Part shown: positions 43,409-51,584 of the stretch, piece after piece
How positions within the stretch are numbered: the first letter of the stretch is position 1
Layout: every line of letters begins with the position of its first letter
NCBI RefSeq assembly: GCF_003688895.1
Contig: NZ_REFV01000001.1
Coordinates: 227,503-291,502 of the forward strand
Source: Dokdonia sinensis
Lineage (GTDB): Bacteria; Bacteroidota; Bacteroidia; Flavobacteriales; Flavobacteriaceae
Reading direction: 5' to 3'
DNA: 64,000 nucleotides
Translations under genes and position numbers: made by a program
Notes under the pieces: model-generated
Seen by the model: the letters and a program-made list of their open reading frames with translations, nothing else
The model's database searches: none
What the model was told of the DNA's origin: nothing

Positions 43409-44905
43409 TTATAGATTAGGAATAGAAAGGTTTGCTGGAGTTCCAGGAGCGGCTACACCGTGTCTTACAACTCTGTTGTAAGCTCTTGCGTGAGCTGGAG
43501 CTGGAAGAGATCCAAATACTGAAGTTCCACCTGGTCCCGTTTGCTCTATGCTAGCTTGGTTTCCACCATTAGCTCCGAACTGTCCTACATTCTGGTTTAC
43601 AGAGTAGCTCTGACCGTCAGACTGTGTCATAAGGATCTTATTATTCTTACCGTGTTGTACAGTGTGAGCAACGTTAGAATCACCATTCTGCTGAATGTCT
43701 ACACCATTATTTTCTCCTCTTTGAGCAGTAAGTGCAATGTTATCGTTTCCTGCAGTAACAGCGTCTCCTTGGTTTACAAGAGCACTATGAGTTCTTCCAT
43801 TTTGGTATCCAGCAGCCTCGTTACGATCACCATATTGGTTTTGCTCAGCAGAGTTTCCTCCGGCATTGGTAGTTGTTCCAAAAGCATTTTGTACCATGAA
43901 AGCATTGTTGTCATCTCCTTCTTGGAACTGCTCCGCAAAGTTTCCTGCACCTGCCGCGTTAGTAGCTCCGTACTGAGAAATAGATGCACTGTTTCCAGAA
44001 CCATTTTGCTCTTGAAGCGCAACTGCTTTTTCAGAAAGACCAGAGAAACCTCCACTAGTTAAAGAAGGATCAAGCCCTAATAAAGAATTGTAACTAGCTA
44101 CGCTAGCTGCATTTAAAACAAAAAATGTAGTCGGAGTTGTACCTTGAATTACACCTGCTAAATTTCCTGTACCTCCTTGACCATCTGTGGCTGTCTGGAT
44201 TTGTTGGGACTTATTATTTTCTCCCTGCTGCCAAGCATAAGCTCCGTTGCGAGCACCAGCTCCCATTTGGTTAATTTTAACCTGGTTGCTTTCATCGTAC
44301 TGTTGCACGTTTGCAAAGTGTCCCTCCGTTTGATTAGGACCAGCATTCTGATTTACATCTGATCTGTTGTCGTTTCCATTCTGGCGTACATAAGCATCAC
44401 TATTGTCAAACGTTTGTTGAACAACAGATTTGTTTTTTGTACCATCCTGATCGACCTGCAAGAAGTTATCTTCTGCTTGGTCTGCAACTCCTTGGATAGA
44501 ATAAGAACGGTTTTCGTCCCCCATTTGGTCTACGTGTACGTTGTTATTGTCTCCTTGTTGGAATGCAGTCGTCTGGTTCTTCTCACCAGCTTGATTTACT
44601 TGAGCAAGGTTTTCAACCCCACTGCCTGGTCCTACAAGACCAGTTTGAGCCACAAAAGCCTGGTTTCTATCACCTGCTTGGTTTGTAAGAACAGACTGAG
44701 CCGTTCCTGCCTGTTGTACCAATACCTTATGAGAAGTTCCCATTTGGTTTGTTGTACCACGGTTTGCAGAAGCAGGTGCTCCTGGCAATGCAGCTTCTTG
44801 AGAAGCTTGAGCTGCCGCAGCACCATCAAGTGACCCTCCTCCTACTTGAGCCATCGCAACAGCTCCGATCAATAGCGCCCCAGCGCATAAAATCATTTTT
44901 TTCAT
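43409..44905 (-). CDS. Curlin-repeat fibre protein, CsgA-like, copy 1
   Basis: A 498-residue secreted amyloid subunit. Signal peptide MKKMILCAGALLIGAVAMAQ. Most of the body is made of about twenty Q-x-G-x-x-N-x5-Q repeats (VQQAGTAQSVL, FQQGDNNNVHVDQMGDENRS, QNGDSNVAHTVQHGKNN), which form the stacked beta-solenoid of curli. It is over three times longer than E. coli CsgA (151). A non-repeat tail (about 460-498, GSLPAPAHARAYNRVVRHG) is shared with copy 2. The body contains Gly/Ala spacers around residues 240-280. Substrate of CsgG. Identity with copy 2 is very high at both ends and lower in the middle. Confidence 0.9.
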   Translation of the reverse strand: MKKMILCAGALLIGAVAMAQVGGGSLDGAAAAQASQEAALPGAPASANRGTTNQMGTSHKVLVQQAGTAQSVLTNQAGDRNQAFVAQTGLVGPGSGVENLAQVNQAGEKNQTTAFQQGDNNNVHVDQMGDENRSYSIQGVADQAEDNFLQVDQDGTKNKSVVQQTFDNSDAYVRQNGNDNRSDVNQNAGPNQTEGHFANVQQYDESNQVKINQMGAGARNGAYAWQQGENNKSQQIQTATDGQGGTGNLAGVIQGTTPTTFFVLNAASVASYNSLLGLDPSLTSGGFSGLSEKAVALQEQNGSGNSASISQYGATNAAGAGNFAEQFQEGDDNNAFMVQNAFGTTTNAGGNSAEQNQYGDRNEAAGYQNGRTHSALVNQGDAVTAGNDNIALTAQRGENNGVDIQQNGDSNVAHTVQHGKNNKILMTQSDGQSYSVNQNVGQFGANGGNQASIEQTGPGGTSVFGSLPAPAHARAYNRVVRHGVAAPGTPANLSIPNL

Positions 44906-44958
44906 AATAAAAAAGTTTAATTAATAGTTAATAAATAAATGGTCAATAAATACAGCCT

Positions 44959-45011
44959 TATAAAATGTCGCATACGCATACAGCATCGCAAATCATCCAA
45001 TGGACATCTTT
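44959..45011 (-). promoter_or_regulatory. Conserved 53-nt leader block of csgA copy 1
   Basis: Identical over all 53 nt to 47021-47073, although the flanking duplicated non-coding DNA has diverged. On the coding strand it lies about 55 nt upstream of the start codon; ATGTC near one end can pair with GACAT near the other. It may be a 5' UTR structure or a protein site. Confidence 0.55.
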
Positions 45012-45028
45012 CAATAAAATTATTATGT

Positions 45029-45061
45029 GGGGGAGAGTAATTTTTTGTATTACGTAGGGGG
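45029..45061 (-). promoter_or_regulatory. Paired G5 boxes upstream of csgA copy 1
   Basis: GGGGG at 45029-45033 and 45057-45061 with the core TGTATTAC between them, repeated upstream of copy 2 (47090-47115). The spacing is 28 nt here and 21 nt there. The placement beyond the leader suits a regulator binding upstream of the promoter. Confidence 0.45.
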
Positions 45062-45198
45062 AGAACAATATTATAATACAGGGCTAATTTAGAGAAAGAA
45101 TACAATCTACAATGAGACAATAGCAACTTTTCGATGAAGTGAAATGAAATTCGATGTGCTGTAATCCTCAAAACACTGACATCACTCGTACAAACGAC

Positions 45199-45220
45199 TA
45201 AAGGGGCAAACGCCCCTTTA
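45199..45220. terminator. Duplicated GSIII terminator hairpin
   Basis: Stem TAAAGGGGC/GCCCCTTTA with an AAAC loop, matching the hairpin that follows the intact GSIII gene (47253-47275). Here it follows only a GSIII remnant, so it was copied in the tandem duplication. Confidence 0.8.
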
Positions 45221-45279
45221 ATTACCTAAAAATCAGCAGGTAAGTAAAATCCTACAAATATCTTGTCTCTAGAATACAA

Positions 45280-45375
45280 CTAGTTCCCAAACAGCAACTC
45301 CCGATACCTCGGTGAAGACCCTCATTCATCATATCCTAGTAATTCCAGCTTGTGGCAATACTTTCTTATTAAATT
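45280..45375 (-). pseudogene. 3' remnant of the GSIII gene between the csgA copies
   Basis: On the minus strand this translates as HKLELLGYDE, stop, GSSPRYRELLFGN, stop, which matches the true GSIII C terminus (DKLELLVDDELWPLPKYRELLFVN, stop) in the same order, with an internal stop and many changes. It is followed by a copy of the GSIII terminator and then the csgA leader, the same order as at the intact GSIII-csgA junction. It is a fossil of the duplication that produced the two csgA genes. Confidence 0.8.
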
Positions 45376-45379
45376 ATAA

Positions 45380-45413
45380 AGAGGGAAAAGCTTTTTAAAA
45401 AACTTTTCCCTCT
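45380..45413 (-). terminator. Terminator after csgA copy 2
   Basis: An 11-bp stem, AGAGGGAAAAG/CTTTTCCCTCT, 63 nt downstream of the csgA copy 2 stop. Same stem sequence as the terminator after copy 1. Confidence 0.85.
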
Positions 45414-45475
45414 CTCAAAAATTTAAACTATTCTAGTCTATCTAGACAAACTCATAACTGAGTTATTCTGAAATA

Positions 45476-46969
45476 TTATAGGTTAGGAATAGAAAGATTT
45501 GCTGGAGTTCCAGGAGCAGCTACACCGTGTCTTGTAACTCTGTTGTAAGCTCTTGCGTGAGCTGGAGCTGGAAGAGATCCAAATACTGAAGTTCCACCTG
45601 GTCCTGTTTGCTCTATGCTAGCTTGGTTTCCACCATTAGCTCCGAACTGTCCTACATTCTGGTTTACACTGTAGCTCTGACCATCAGACTGCGTCATAAG
45701 GATTTTATTGTTCTTACCGTGTTGTACAGTGTGAGCAACATTTGAATCACCGTTCTGCTGAATATCTACACCATTGTTTTCTCCTCTTTGAGCAGTAAGT
45801 GCGATGTTATCATTTCCAGCATTCATTGCATCACCCTGACGAACGAGTGCACTATGGTTTCTTCCATTTTGGAATCCAGCAGCTTGGTTTCTATCACCGT
45901 ACTGAGCTTGATCACCTGAGTTTCCTCCCGCATTTGTAGTTGTTCCAAACGCATTTTGTAACATAAACGCCTGGTTGTCATCACCTTCTTGGAATTGCTC
46001 AGCAAAGTTTCCAGCACCAGCAGCATTAGTTGCGCCGTACTGAGAAATAGCAGCAACGTTACCTGCTCCATCCTGCTCTTGCAATGCTACAGCTTTTTCA
46101 GATAATCCAGAGAAACCTCCATTTGTGATTGTAGGATCAAGTGTTTGTAAGTCTGTGAAGTTTCCAAAAGCCGCACCTAAAGTATAACCTACAGTTTCTG
46201 TTGCACCTTGATAAATACCAGCAAGGTTACCATCACCACCTATACCATCAGTAGCATTCTGGATTTGTTGAGACTTGTTGTTTTCACCATCTTGTGCTGT
46301 TACAGCAAAGTTACGTGCCCCAGCACCACCTTGATTAATCTTAGACTGGTTACCGTCTTTGTACTGTTCTACTCTAGCCCAGTGACCATTTGTCTGGTTA
46401 GGCCCTCCATTCTGATTTAAATCCGAACGGTTATCCTCTCCATCTTGACGAATAAACGCATCATTGTTGTCATATGTTTGTTGCACAACAGATTTGTTTT
46501 TCTCTCCATCTTGATCTACAGCAAGGAAGTTGTCTTCTGCCTGGTCTGCAACTCCTTGGATAGAATAAGAACGGTTTTCGTCACCCATTTGGTCTACGTG
46601 TACGTTGTTATTGTCTCCTTGTTGGAATGCAGTAGTTTGGTTCTTCTCACCCGCTTGATTTACTTGAGCAAGGTTTTCAACCCCACTTCCTGGTCCTACA
46701 AGTCCAGTTTGAACTACAAAAGCCTGGTTTTTATCTCCGCTTTGGTTAGTTAATACAGACTGAGCAGTTCCTGCTTGTTGCACCAATACCTTATGAGAAG
46801 TACCTACCTGATTAGTAGTTCCACGATTTGCACTCATAGGTGCCCCTGGTAATGCAGCTTCTTGTGAAGCCGTTTGAGCAGTTGACCCATCAAAGGCACT
46901 GCCTCCTACTTGAGCCATCGCAACAGCTCCGATCATTAACGCCCCAGCGCATAAAATCATTTTTTTCAT
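45476..46969 (-). CDS. Curlin-repeat fibre protein, CsgA-like, copy 2
   Basis: A 497-residue paralogue of copy 1 with the same signal peptide, curlin repeats and C-terminal tail. The last about 120 residues and residues 55-145 are almost identical to copy 1, including many silent sites. The segment about 150-280 differs (QDGEDNRSDLNQNGGPNQTNGHWARVEQYKDGNQSKINQ; spacer VGYTLGAAFGNFTDL). Slightly more Asp/Lys than copy 1. It has its own leader, upstream boxes and terminator. It is the first gene of the locus after GSIII. Confidence 0.9.
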   Translation of the reverse strand: MKKMILCAGALMIGAVAMAQVGGSAFDGSTAQTASQEAALPGAPMSANRGTTNQVGTSHKVLVQQAGTAQSVLTNQSGDKNQAFVVQTGLVGPGSGVENLAQVNQAGEKNQTTAFQQGDNNNVHVDQMGDENRSYSIQGVADQAEDNFLAVDQDGEKNKSVVQQTYDNNDAFIRQDGEDNRSDLNQNGGPNQTNGHWARVEQYKDGNQSKINQGGAGARNFAVTAQDGENNKSQQIQNATDGIGGDGNLAGIYQGATETVGYTLGAAFGNFTDLQTLDPTITNGGFSGLSEKAVALQEQDGAGNVAAISQYGATNAAGAGNFAEQFQEGDDNQAFMLQNAFGTTTNAGGNSGDQAQYGDRNQAAGFQNGRNHSALVRQGDAMNAGNDNIALTAQRGENNGVDIQQNGDSNVAHTVQHGKNNKILMTQSDGQSYSVNQNVGQFGANGGNQASIEQTGPGGTSVFGSLPAPAHARAYNRVTRHGVAAPGTPANLSIPNL

Positions 46970-47020
46970 AATAAAAAAGTTTAATTAATAGTTAAAATAA
47001 ATGGTTAATAAATACAATTT

Positions 47021-47073
47021 TATAAAATGTCGCATACGCATACAGCATCGCAAATCATCCAATGGACATCTTT
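47021..47073 (-). promoter_or_regulatory. Conserved 53-nt leader block of csgA copy 2
   Basis: Identical to 44959-45011 (see that entry), about 51 nt upstream of the csgA copy 2 start codon. Confidence 0.55.
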
Positions 47074-47089
47074 TGTCAAAATATTGAGT

Positions 47090-47115
47090 GGGGGAATTAT
47101 TGTATTACTTGGGGG
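47090..47115 (-). promoter_or_regulatory. Paired G5 boxes upstream of csgA copy 2
   Basis: GGGGG at 47090-47094 and 47111-47115 around TGTATTAC, 21 nt (two helical turns) apart; counterpart of 45029-45061. Confidence 0.45.
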
Positions 47116-47252
47116 AGGATCTTTAAATAATACAAGGACGAAATTAAAAAAAGAATGCAATCTACAACGAGGCAAATTCAACTTTTCGATGAAATGAAAT
47201 GAAAATCGACAAGCCGCAATATTTAAAACACCCTCAACTCCTGCCTAAATGG

Positions 47253-47275
47253 TAAAAGGGGCAAACGCCCCTTTA
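47253..47275 (-). terminator. Terminator after the GSIII gene
   Basis: AAAGGGGC/GCCCCTTT stem with an AAAC loop and T residues on the minus-strand 3' side, 59 nt after the stop codon. Confidence 0.8.
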
Positions 47276-47333
47276 TCTATCTGAAAATCAAATAATCAGA
47301 CTTTTCCTACAAAATTAGATCTCAAAAAGGAAA

Positions 47334-49517
47334 TCAATTCACAAACAACAGCTCCCTGTACTTAGGTAATGGCCATAATTCATCATCTACCAGCAACTCA
47401 AGCTTGTCGCAATGATTCCTAATGACTTCCAAGTAGGGAAAAACTTTAGTGCAATATGCTTTTGCTCTTTCATTAAGGTCTAATCCATTTGCTCTCTTTC
47501 TCATTTCGGTCATTGCCGTAATATCTGCATCTATATGTGTAATGTGGTCTGATATACTTTTAAGGATTTGAGTTTGCGCTTTCGCGAAAGCGGAATACTC
47601 ATCTCCATAAATTGCCTTGAGCCCTTGGACATTTTTTATCAATACATTTTGGTAATGTACGGCTGTAGGGATAATATGGTTACGAGCTACATCGCCCAAA
47701 ACTCTACTTTCTATCTGGACGCGTTTAATGTACTCTTCTATTTCAATTTCGTATCGAGCTTCTACCTCAACACTATTCATTATATGTAAGGAGGTAAATA
47801 ATGCCTTTACATCTTTAGATATCCTTACACCTAAGGCTTCTATCGTATTACGGTTGTGACTGAGCTTTCGTTTTTTTGCCTCTTTTTCCCAAGCCGCACC
47901 ATAACCATCTCCTTCAAAACGGATATTCCTGCTCTCCTTAATATACTCTCGTAGCACATTAAAAATGGCATCGTCCTTTTTCATATCCTTCTGATCAATC
48001 AAAGCATCCACCGCTTTCTTGAAATCTATAAGCTGTTGAGCCACAATAGTATTGAGGACCGTCATCGGGTTTGCACAGTTTGCCGTTGCACCCACGGCAC
48101 GAAACTCAAATTTATTTCCTGTAAATGCAAATGGAGAGGTACGGTTACGGTCTGTATTATCCAGCAGGATTTCTGGAATCTTCCCTACAACATTTAGCTT
48201 TAAATCTGTTTTTTCTTGTGGCGAAAGTTTTCCATCTGTCACCTTTTCTAGTTCGTTCAGTACATTAGTAAGTTGTGTACCTATAAAAACAGATATGATT
48301 CCTGGAGGAGCCTCGTTTGCTCCCAGCCTATGGTCATTTCCTGCAGAGGCGATAGATGCTCTGAGCAACTCCTCGTAACGATGCACCGCTTTAATAGTGT
48401 TTACAAAAAAGGTGAGGAACTGTAGGTTCTTCATAGGTGTCTTACCTGGACTTAGGAGGTTTACACCTTCATCAGTTGCCAGGGACCAATTATTATGTTT
48501 TCCACTTCCATTAATTCCTGCAAAAGGTTTCTCATGAAAGAGTACTTTAAACTTGTGACGTTCTGCGACTTTCTCCATCACATCCATTAATAGGGAGTTG
48601 TGGTCTACCGCAAGATTTGCTTCTTCAAAGATAGGCGCGATTTCAAACTGGTTAGGCGCCACCTCGTTATGTCTTGTTTTTACGGGAATACCTAATGCGA
48701 GACATTCTTGCTCCAAATTTTTTAAATAATTGAGCACACGCGTAGGGATGGAACCAAAATAATGATCATCCAGCTGTTGTCCTTTTGCACTGGCGTGACC
48801 CAGAAGCGTTCGTCCTGTAAGTGCAATGTCTGGCCGTGCTGCTGCGAGTGCGCTGTCTATCAGAAAAAATTCCTGTTCCCAACCTAAAGTGGCAGTCACC
48901 TTAGAAACACTTTTATCAAAATACCGCGCCACATCTGTTGCAGCACTATCTACTGCATTTAATGCTCTAAGTAATGGTGTTTTAAAATCTAATGCCTCAC
49001 CCGTGTATGCCACAAAAACTGTAGGAATGCAAAGTGTGTTTTCATATATAAACGCTGGAGACGTAGGATCCCATGCAGTATATCCCCTGGCCTCAAAGGT
49101 GTTACGTATACCGCCATTAGGAAAACTAGAGGCATCTGGCTCCTGCTGCACAAGTTGCCCACCGTCAAAACGCTCAATCACATGCCCGTCTGATGTGATT
49201 TCAAAAAAAGCATCGTGCTTCTCGGCAGTAGCGCCAGTTAGGGGCTGGAACCAGTGGGTATAATGTGTGGCTCCTTTTTCGAGTGCCCATAACTTCATTC
49301 CACTGGCAATGGCATCTGCAGTTACTCGTTTAATTTGGTCGCCTTTGGCTATGGCATTTTGCACACTCACAAAGGCACTCTTAGACAAATATTGGCGCAT
49401 CGCCTGTTCTCCAAAAACATTACGCCCGTATAGAGAAGAACGTTTTTCAATATCTACAATTTTTATATCCTCTCGGTTTTGAACAGCTGCAAGGGCTTGA
49501 AATCTCAACTTTGGCAT
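47334..49517 (-). CDS. glnN: Glutamine synthetase type III
   Basis: A 727-residue GSIII, the large form typical of Bacteroidota and cyanobacteria. Conserved blocks: NEVAPNQFEIAPIFEEANL, HEKPFAGINGSGKHNNWSL (ATP/glutamate site), and NRTSPFAFTGNKFEFRAVGA. It makes glutamine from glutamate, ammonia and ATP. A palindrome copy (47577-47592) encodes EYSAFAKAQTQ in the helical C-terminal region. It is divergent from a type II glutamine synthetase 282 nt away. Confidence 0.95.
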   Translation of the reverse strand: MPKLRFQALAAVQNREDIKIVDIEKRSSLYGRNVFGEQAMRQYLSKSAFVSVQNAIAKGDQIKRVTADAIASGMKLWALEKGATHYTHWFQPLTGATAEKHDAFFEITSDGHVIERFDGGQLVQQEPDASSFPNGGIRNTFEARGYTAWDPTSPAFIYENTLCIPTVFVAYTGEALDFKTPLLRALNAVDSAATDVARYFDKSVSKVTATLGWEQEFFLIDSALAAARPDIALTGRTLLGHASAKGQQLDDHYFGSIPTRVLNYLKNLEQECLALGIPVKTRHNEVAPNQFEIAPIFEEANLAVDHNSLLMDVMEKVAERHKFKVLFHEKPFAGINGSGKHNNWSLATDEGVNLLSPGKTPMKNLQFLTFFVNTIKAVHRYEELLRASIASAGNDHRLGANEAPPGIISVFIGTQLTNVLNELEKVTDGKLSPQEKTDLKLNVVGKIPEILLDNTDRNRTSPFAFTGNKFEFRAVGATANCANPMTVLNTIVAQQLIDFKKAVDALIDQKDMKKDDAIFNVLREYIKESRNIRFEGDGYGAAWEKEAKKRKLSHNRNTIEALGVRISKDVKALFTSLHIMNSVEVEARYEIEIEEYIKRVQIESRVLGDVARNHIIPTAVHYQNVLIKNVQGLKAIYGDEYSAFAKAQTQILKSISDHITHIDADITAMTEMRKRANGLDLNERAKAYCTKVFPYLEVIRNHCDKLELLVDDELWPLPKYRELLFVN
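47577..47592. repeat. Dispersed palindrome copy inside GSIII
   Basis: Perfect CGCTTTCGCGAAAGCG, read on the minus strand as AFAKA. Confidence 0.95.
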
Positions 49518-49587
49518 AAACTATATATTAAGGTATCGATAAAAAGAACTTTTGAGATTACGCTACTTCCACTGTGCTTAGCATAAA

Positions 49588-49600
49588 TTTCGCGAAAGCG
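49588..49600. repeat. Half copy of the dispersed palindrome
   Basis: TTTCGCGAAAGCG: core and right half intact, left end lost. It lies in the divergent GSIII-GSII control region. Confidence 0.65.
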
Positions 49601-49762
49601 GACACCACAAAACTCACATTCTTTACCACAAAGATACGAGTATTACTCAAATATGAAGAATAATTAGTAATACCCCCTAAAAATTAGGGGCTGTTAATAA
49701 AAGCGGTCTAATTTTTAATAAATTACCCCGCTCAATTTTATGACTAATCAAAAAATCGATAG

Positions 49763-49770
49763 TATATTTG
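49763..49770 (+). promoter_or_regulatory. -7 element of the GSII gene
   Basis: TATATTTG fits TAnnTTTG exactly and is followed by CACC. Transcription from about 49777 gives a leader of about 23 nt and supports the ATG at 49800. No TTTG is seen 19 nt upstream, which may mean activation is needed. Confidence 0.6.
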
Positions 49771-49799
49771 CACCGTTAATAACAAAAAACACTGCCATT

Positions 49800-50810
49800 A
49801 TGAGCAAATCAAAATTAGAATACATCTGGCTGGATGGATACACGCCTACTCAGAATATGAGGAGTAAAACAAAGGTTGTAAACGACTTTAGTGGAAAACT
49901 AGAAGATTGCCCTATCTGGTCTTTTGACGGATCTTCAACGAAGCAAGCTTCTGGAGGGGCTTCAGATTGTCTTCTTAAGCCTGTTGCTATTTATCCAGAT
50001 CCGCAACGTGAGAATGGATTTCTTGTAATGACCGAGGTTTTAAGTGCAGATGGTACGCCACACGCATCTAACCACCGTGCAAAAATTGATGACGATGATA
50101 ATGATTTCTGGTTTGGATTTGAGCAGGAGTATTTTATAATGGATCGCGACACGCAACTTCCTTTAGGATTCCCTATAGGTGGTTACCCAGGACCACAAGG
50201 AATGTATTATTGTTCTGTAGGCGGTCGTCATACACACGGACGTGATTTTGTAGAGGAGCACGCAGATCTTTGCATCGCTGCTGGTCTTAACTTTGAAGGA
50301 ATTAACCAAGAAGTTGCTTCTGGACAATGGGAGTTTCAACTTTTTGCTAAAGGCGCTAAGAAAGCTGGTGATGAAATATGGGTAGCACGTTATTTACTTG
50401 ATCGTCTTACAGAACAATACGGATGGTATATTGAGTATCACCCAAAACCTGTAAAAGGAGACTGGAACGGGTCTGGTATGCACGCAAACTTCTCTAATAC
50501 TACCTTAAGAACCTGTGGTTCTAAAGAGGTATATGAGCAAATATGTGAAGCTTTCCGTCCATTTACTAAGGAGCATATTGCAGCCTACGGAGAGTTTAAT
50601 GACCAACGTCTTACTGGACTTCACGAGACTGCCTCTATAAATGACTTCTCTTACGGAGTCTCTGACCGTGGAGCGTCTATCCGTATTCCTATTATAACAG
50701 TAGAGCAAGGATGGAAAGGATGGTTAGAAGATCGTCGTCCAGCCTCTAACGCAGATCCATATCGCGTTGCCGGGAGAATTGTAGAGACTGTAAAAACAGC
50801 TAAGGTTTAA
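49800..50810 (+). CDS. Glutamine synthetase type II (eukaryotic-like)
   Basis: A 336-residue enzyme of the GSII family. IWLDGYTPTQNMRSKTKVV, WSFDGSSTKQASG, FGFEQEYFIMD, GINQEVASGQWEFQ, and GDWNGSGMHANFSN mark the beta-grasp and catalytic domains. ATG at 49800 is the conserved start; the upstream ATG at 49740 lies ahead of the promoter element. It produces glutamine like GSIII but is a separate family, so the organism has two unrelated ammonia-assimilating enzymes side by side. Confidence 0.94.
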   Translation: MSKSKLEYIWLDGYTPTQNMRSKTKVVNDFSGKLEDCPIWSFDGSSTKQASGGASDCLLKPVAIYPDPQRENGFLVMTEVLSADGTPHASNHRAKIDDDDNDFWFGFEQEYFIMDRDTQLPLGFPIGGYPGPQGMYYCSVGGRHTHGRDFVEEHADLCIAAGLNFEGINQEVASGQWEFQLFAKGAKKAGDEIWVARYLLDRLTEQYGWYIEYHPKPVKGDWNGSGMHANFSNTTLRTCGSKEVYEQICEAFRPFTKEHIAAYGEFNDQRLTGLHETASINDFSYGVSDRGASIRIPIITVEQGWKGWLEDRRPASNADPYRVAGRIVETVKTAKV

Positions 50811-50834
50811 ATCCTATTAAAAATAATAATTATG

Positions 50835-50866
50835 AAACGCCTATCCTTTTGGATGGGCGTTTTTTA
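50835..50866 (+). terminator. Terminator after the GSII gene
   Basis: Stem AAACGCC-TATCC / GGATG-GGCGTTT with a TTTT loop and a trailing T run. Confidence 0.85.
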
Positions 50867-50887
50867 GTTTCGGAGGTTTCGATACAA

Positions 50888-50930
50888 TCCCGCCGTTCCC
50901 TTCGGCTCCGCTCAGGGGACAGCGGGATAA
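50888..50930. repeat. REP-like hairpin element, intergenic
   Basis: The core CCCTTCGGCTCCGCTCAGGG (50898-50917) lies inside a longer inverted repeat with arms TCCCGC and GCGGGA. A near copy occurs inside the DUF3810 gene (63321-63340). It sits in the 275-nt gap between GSII and the sigma factor, which otherwise holds no gene. Confidence 0.75.
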
Positions 50931-51085
50931 CTCGACCACCTGAGATTTGCACTTCTATTTTACATTAGGTTATGATTTTAGGTTTCGGTTTCATTCGGCC
51001 GTACGTCCTTTTAAAAAACAAATTTTAATTATACTGTAACACATCCCGCTTTATAAAGACTTATTCTATAACTAACGATCAATCA

Positions 51086-51580
51086 TTGGACAAAAATCAA
51101 GAAGAACAATTTGTTGCGCTCCTAGAAGAAAACCAAAATATCGTGCATAAAATCTGCAGATTGTATACAAACAATCAAGACCAGCACAATGACCTCTTTC
51201 AGGAGATAACAATACAACTGTGGCGCGCCTTTCCAAAATTTAGGGGAGATGCAAAGTTCAGCACGTGGATGTACCGGGTGGGTCTGAATACCGCCATAAC
51301 GTTATATCGCAAGTCAAAACGGAGGGTGCAAACACAAGACTTTGAAGGAGTATCTTATCGTATATCCTCAGAGGACTATGACGATACCGTCGAGGAACAA
51401 CTCAAATTGATGTACAGCGCTGTAAAAGAATTAAACGATATCGAGAAAGCACTTGTCTTTCTTTATTTAGAAGATAAAAATTATAGAGAAATTTCTGAAA
51501 CGCTTGGAATTACAGAGGTTAACGCCCGCGTTAAAATGAATCGTGTAAAAGGAAAACTCAAAAAAATATTAAATCCATAA
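51086..51580 (+). CDS. ECF-type RNA polymerase sigma factor
   Basis: A 164-residue sigma-70 family protein with a TTG start. Region 2 (QHNDLFQEITIQLWRAFPKF, DAKFSTWMYRVGLNTAI) and region 4 (EKALVFLYLEDKNYREISETLGITEVNARVKMNRVKGKL) are both complete. It is followed after 4 nt by a membrane protein that could control it. The regulon is unknown. Confidence 0.9.
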   Translation: MDKNQEEQFVALLEENQNIVHKICRLYTNNQDQHNDLFQEITIQLWRAFPKFRGDAKFSTWMYRVGLNTAITLYRKSKRRVQTQDFEGVSYRISSEDYDDTVEEQLKLMYSAVKELNDIEKALVFLYLEDKNYREISETLGITEVNARVKMNRVKGKLKKILNP

Positions 51581-51584
51581 TCCT

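Noticed and set aside
44414-44833. 139-codon frame antisense to csgA copy 1, and similar frames at 43541 and 46445
   Set aside because: Repetitive Gln/Asn codons of curlin repeats give open frames on the other strand; Leu/Val/Cys-rich products show no protein features.
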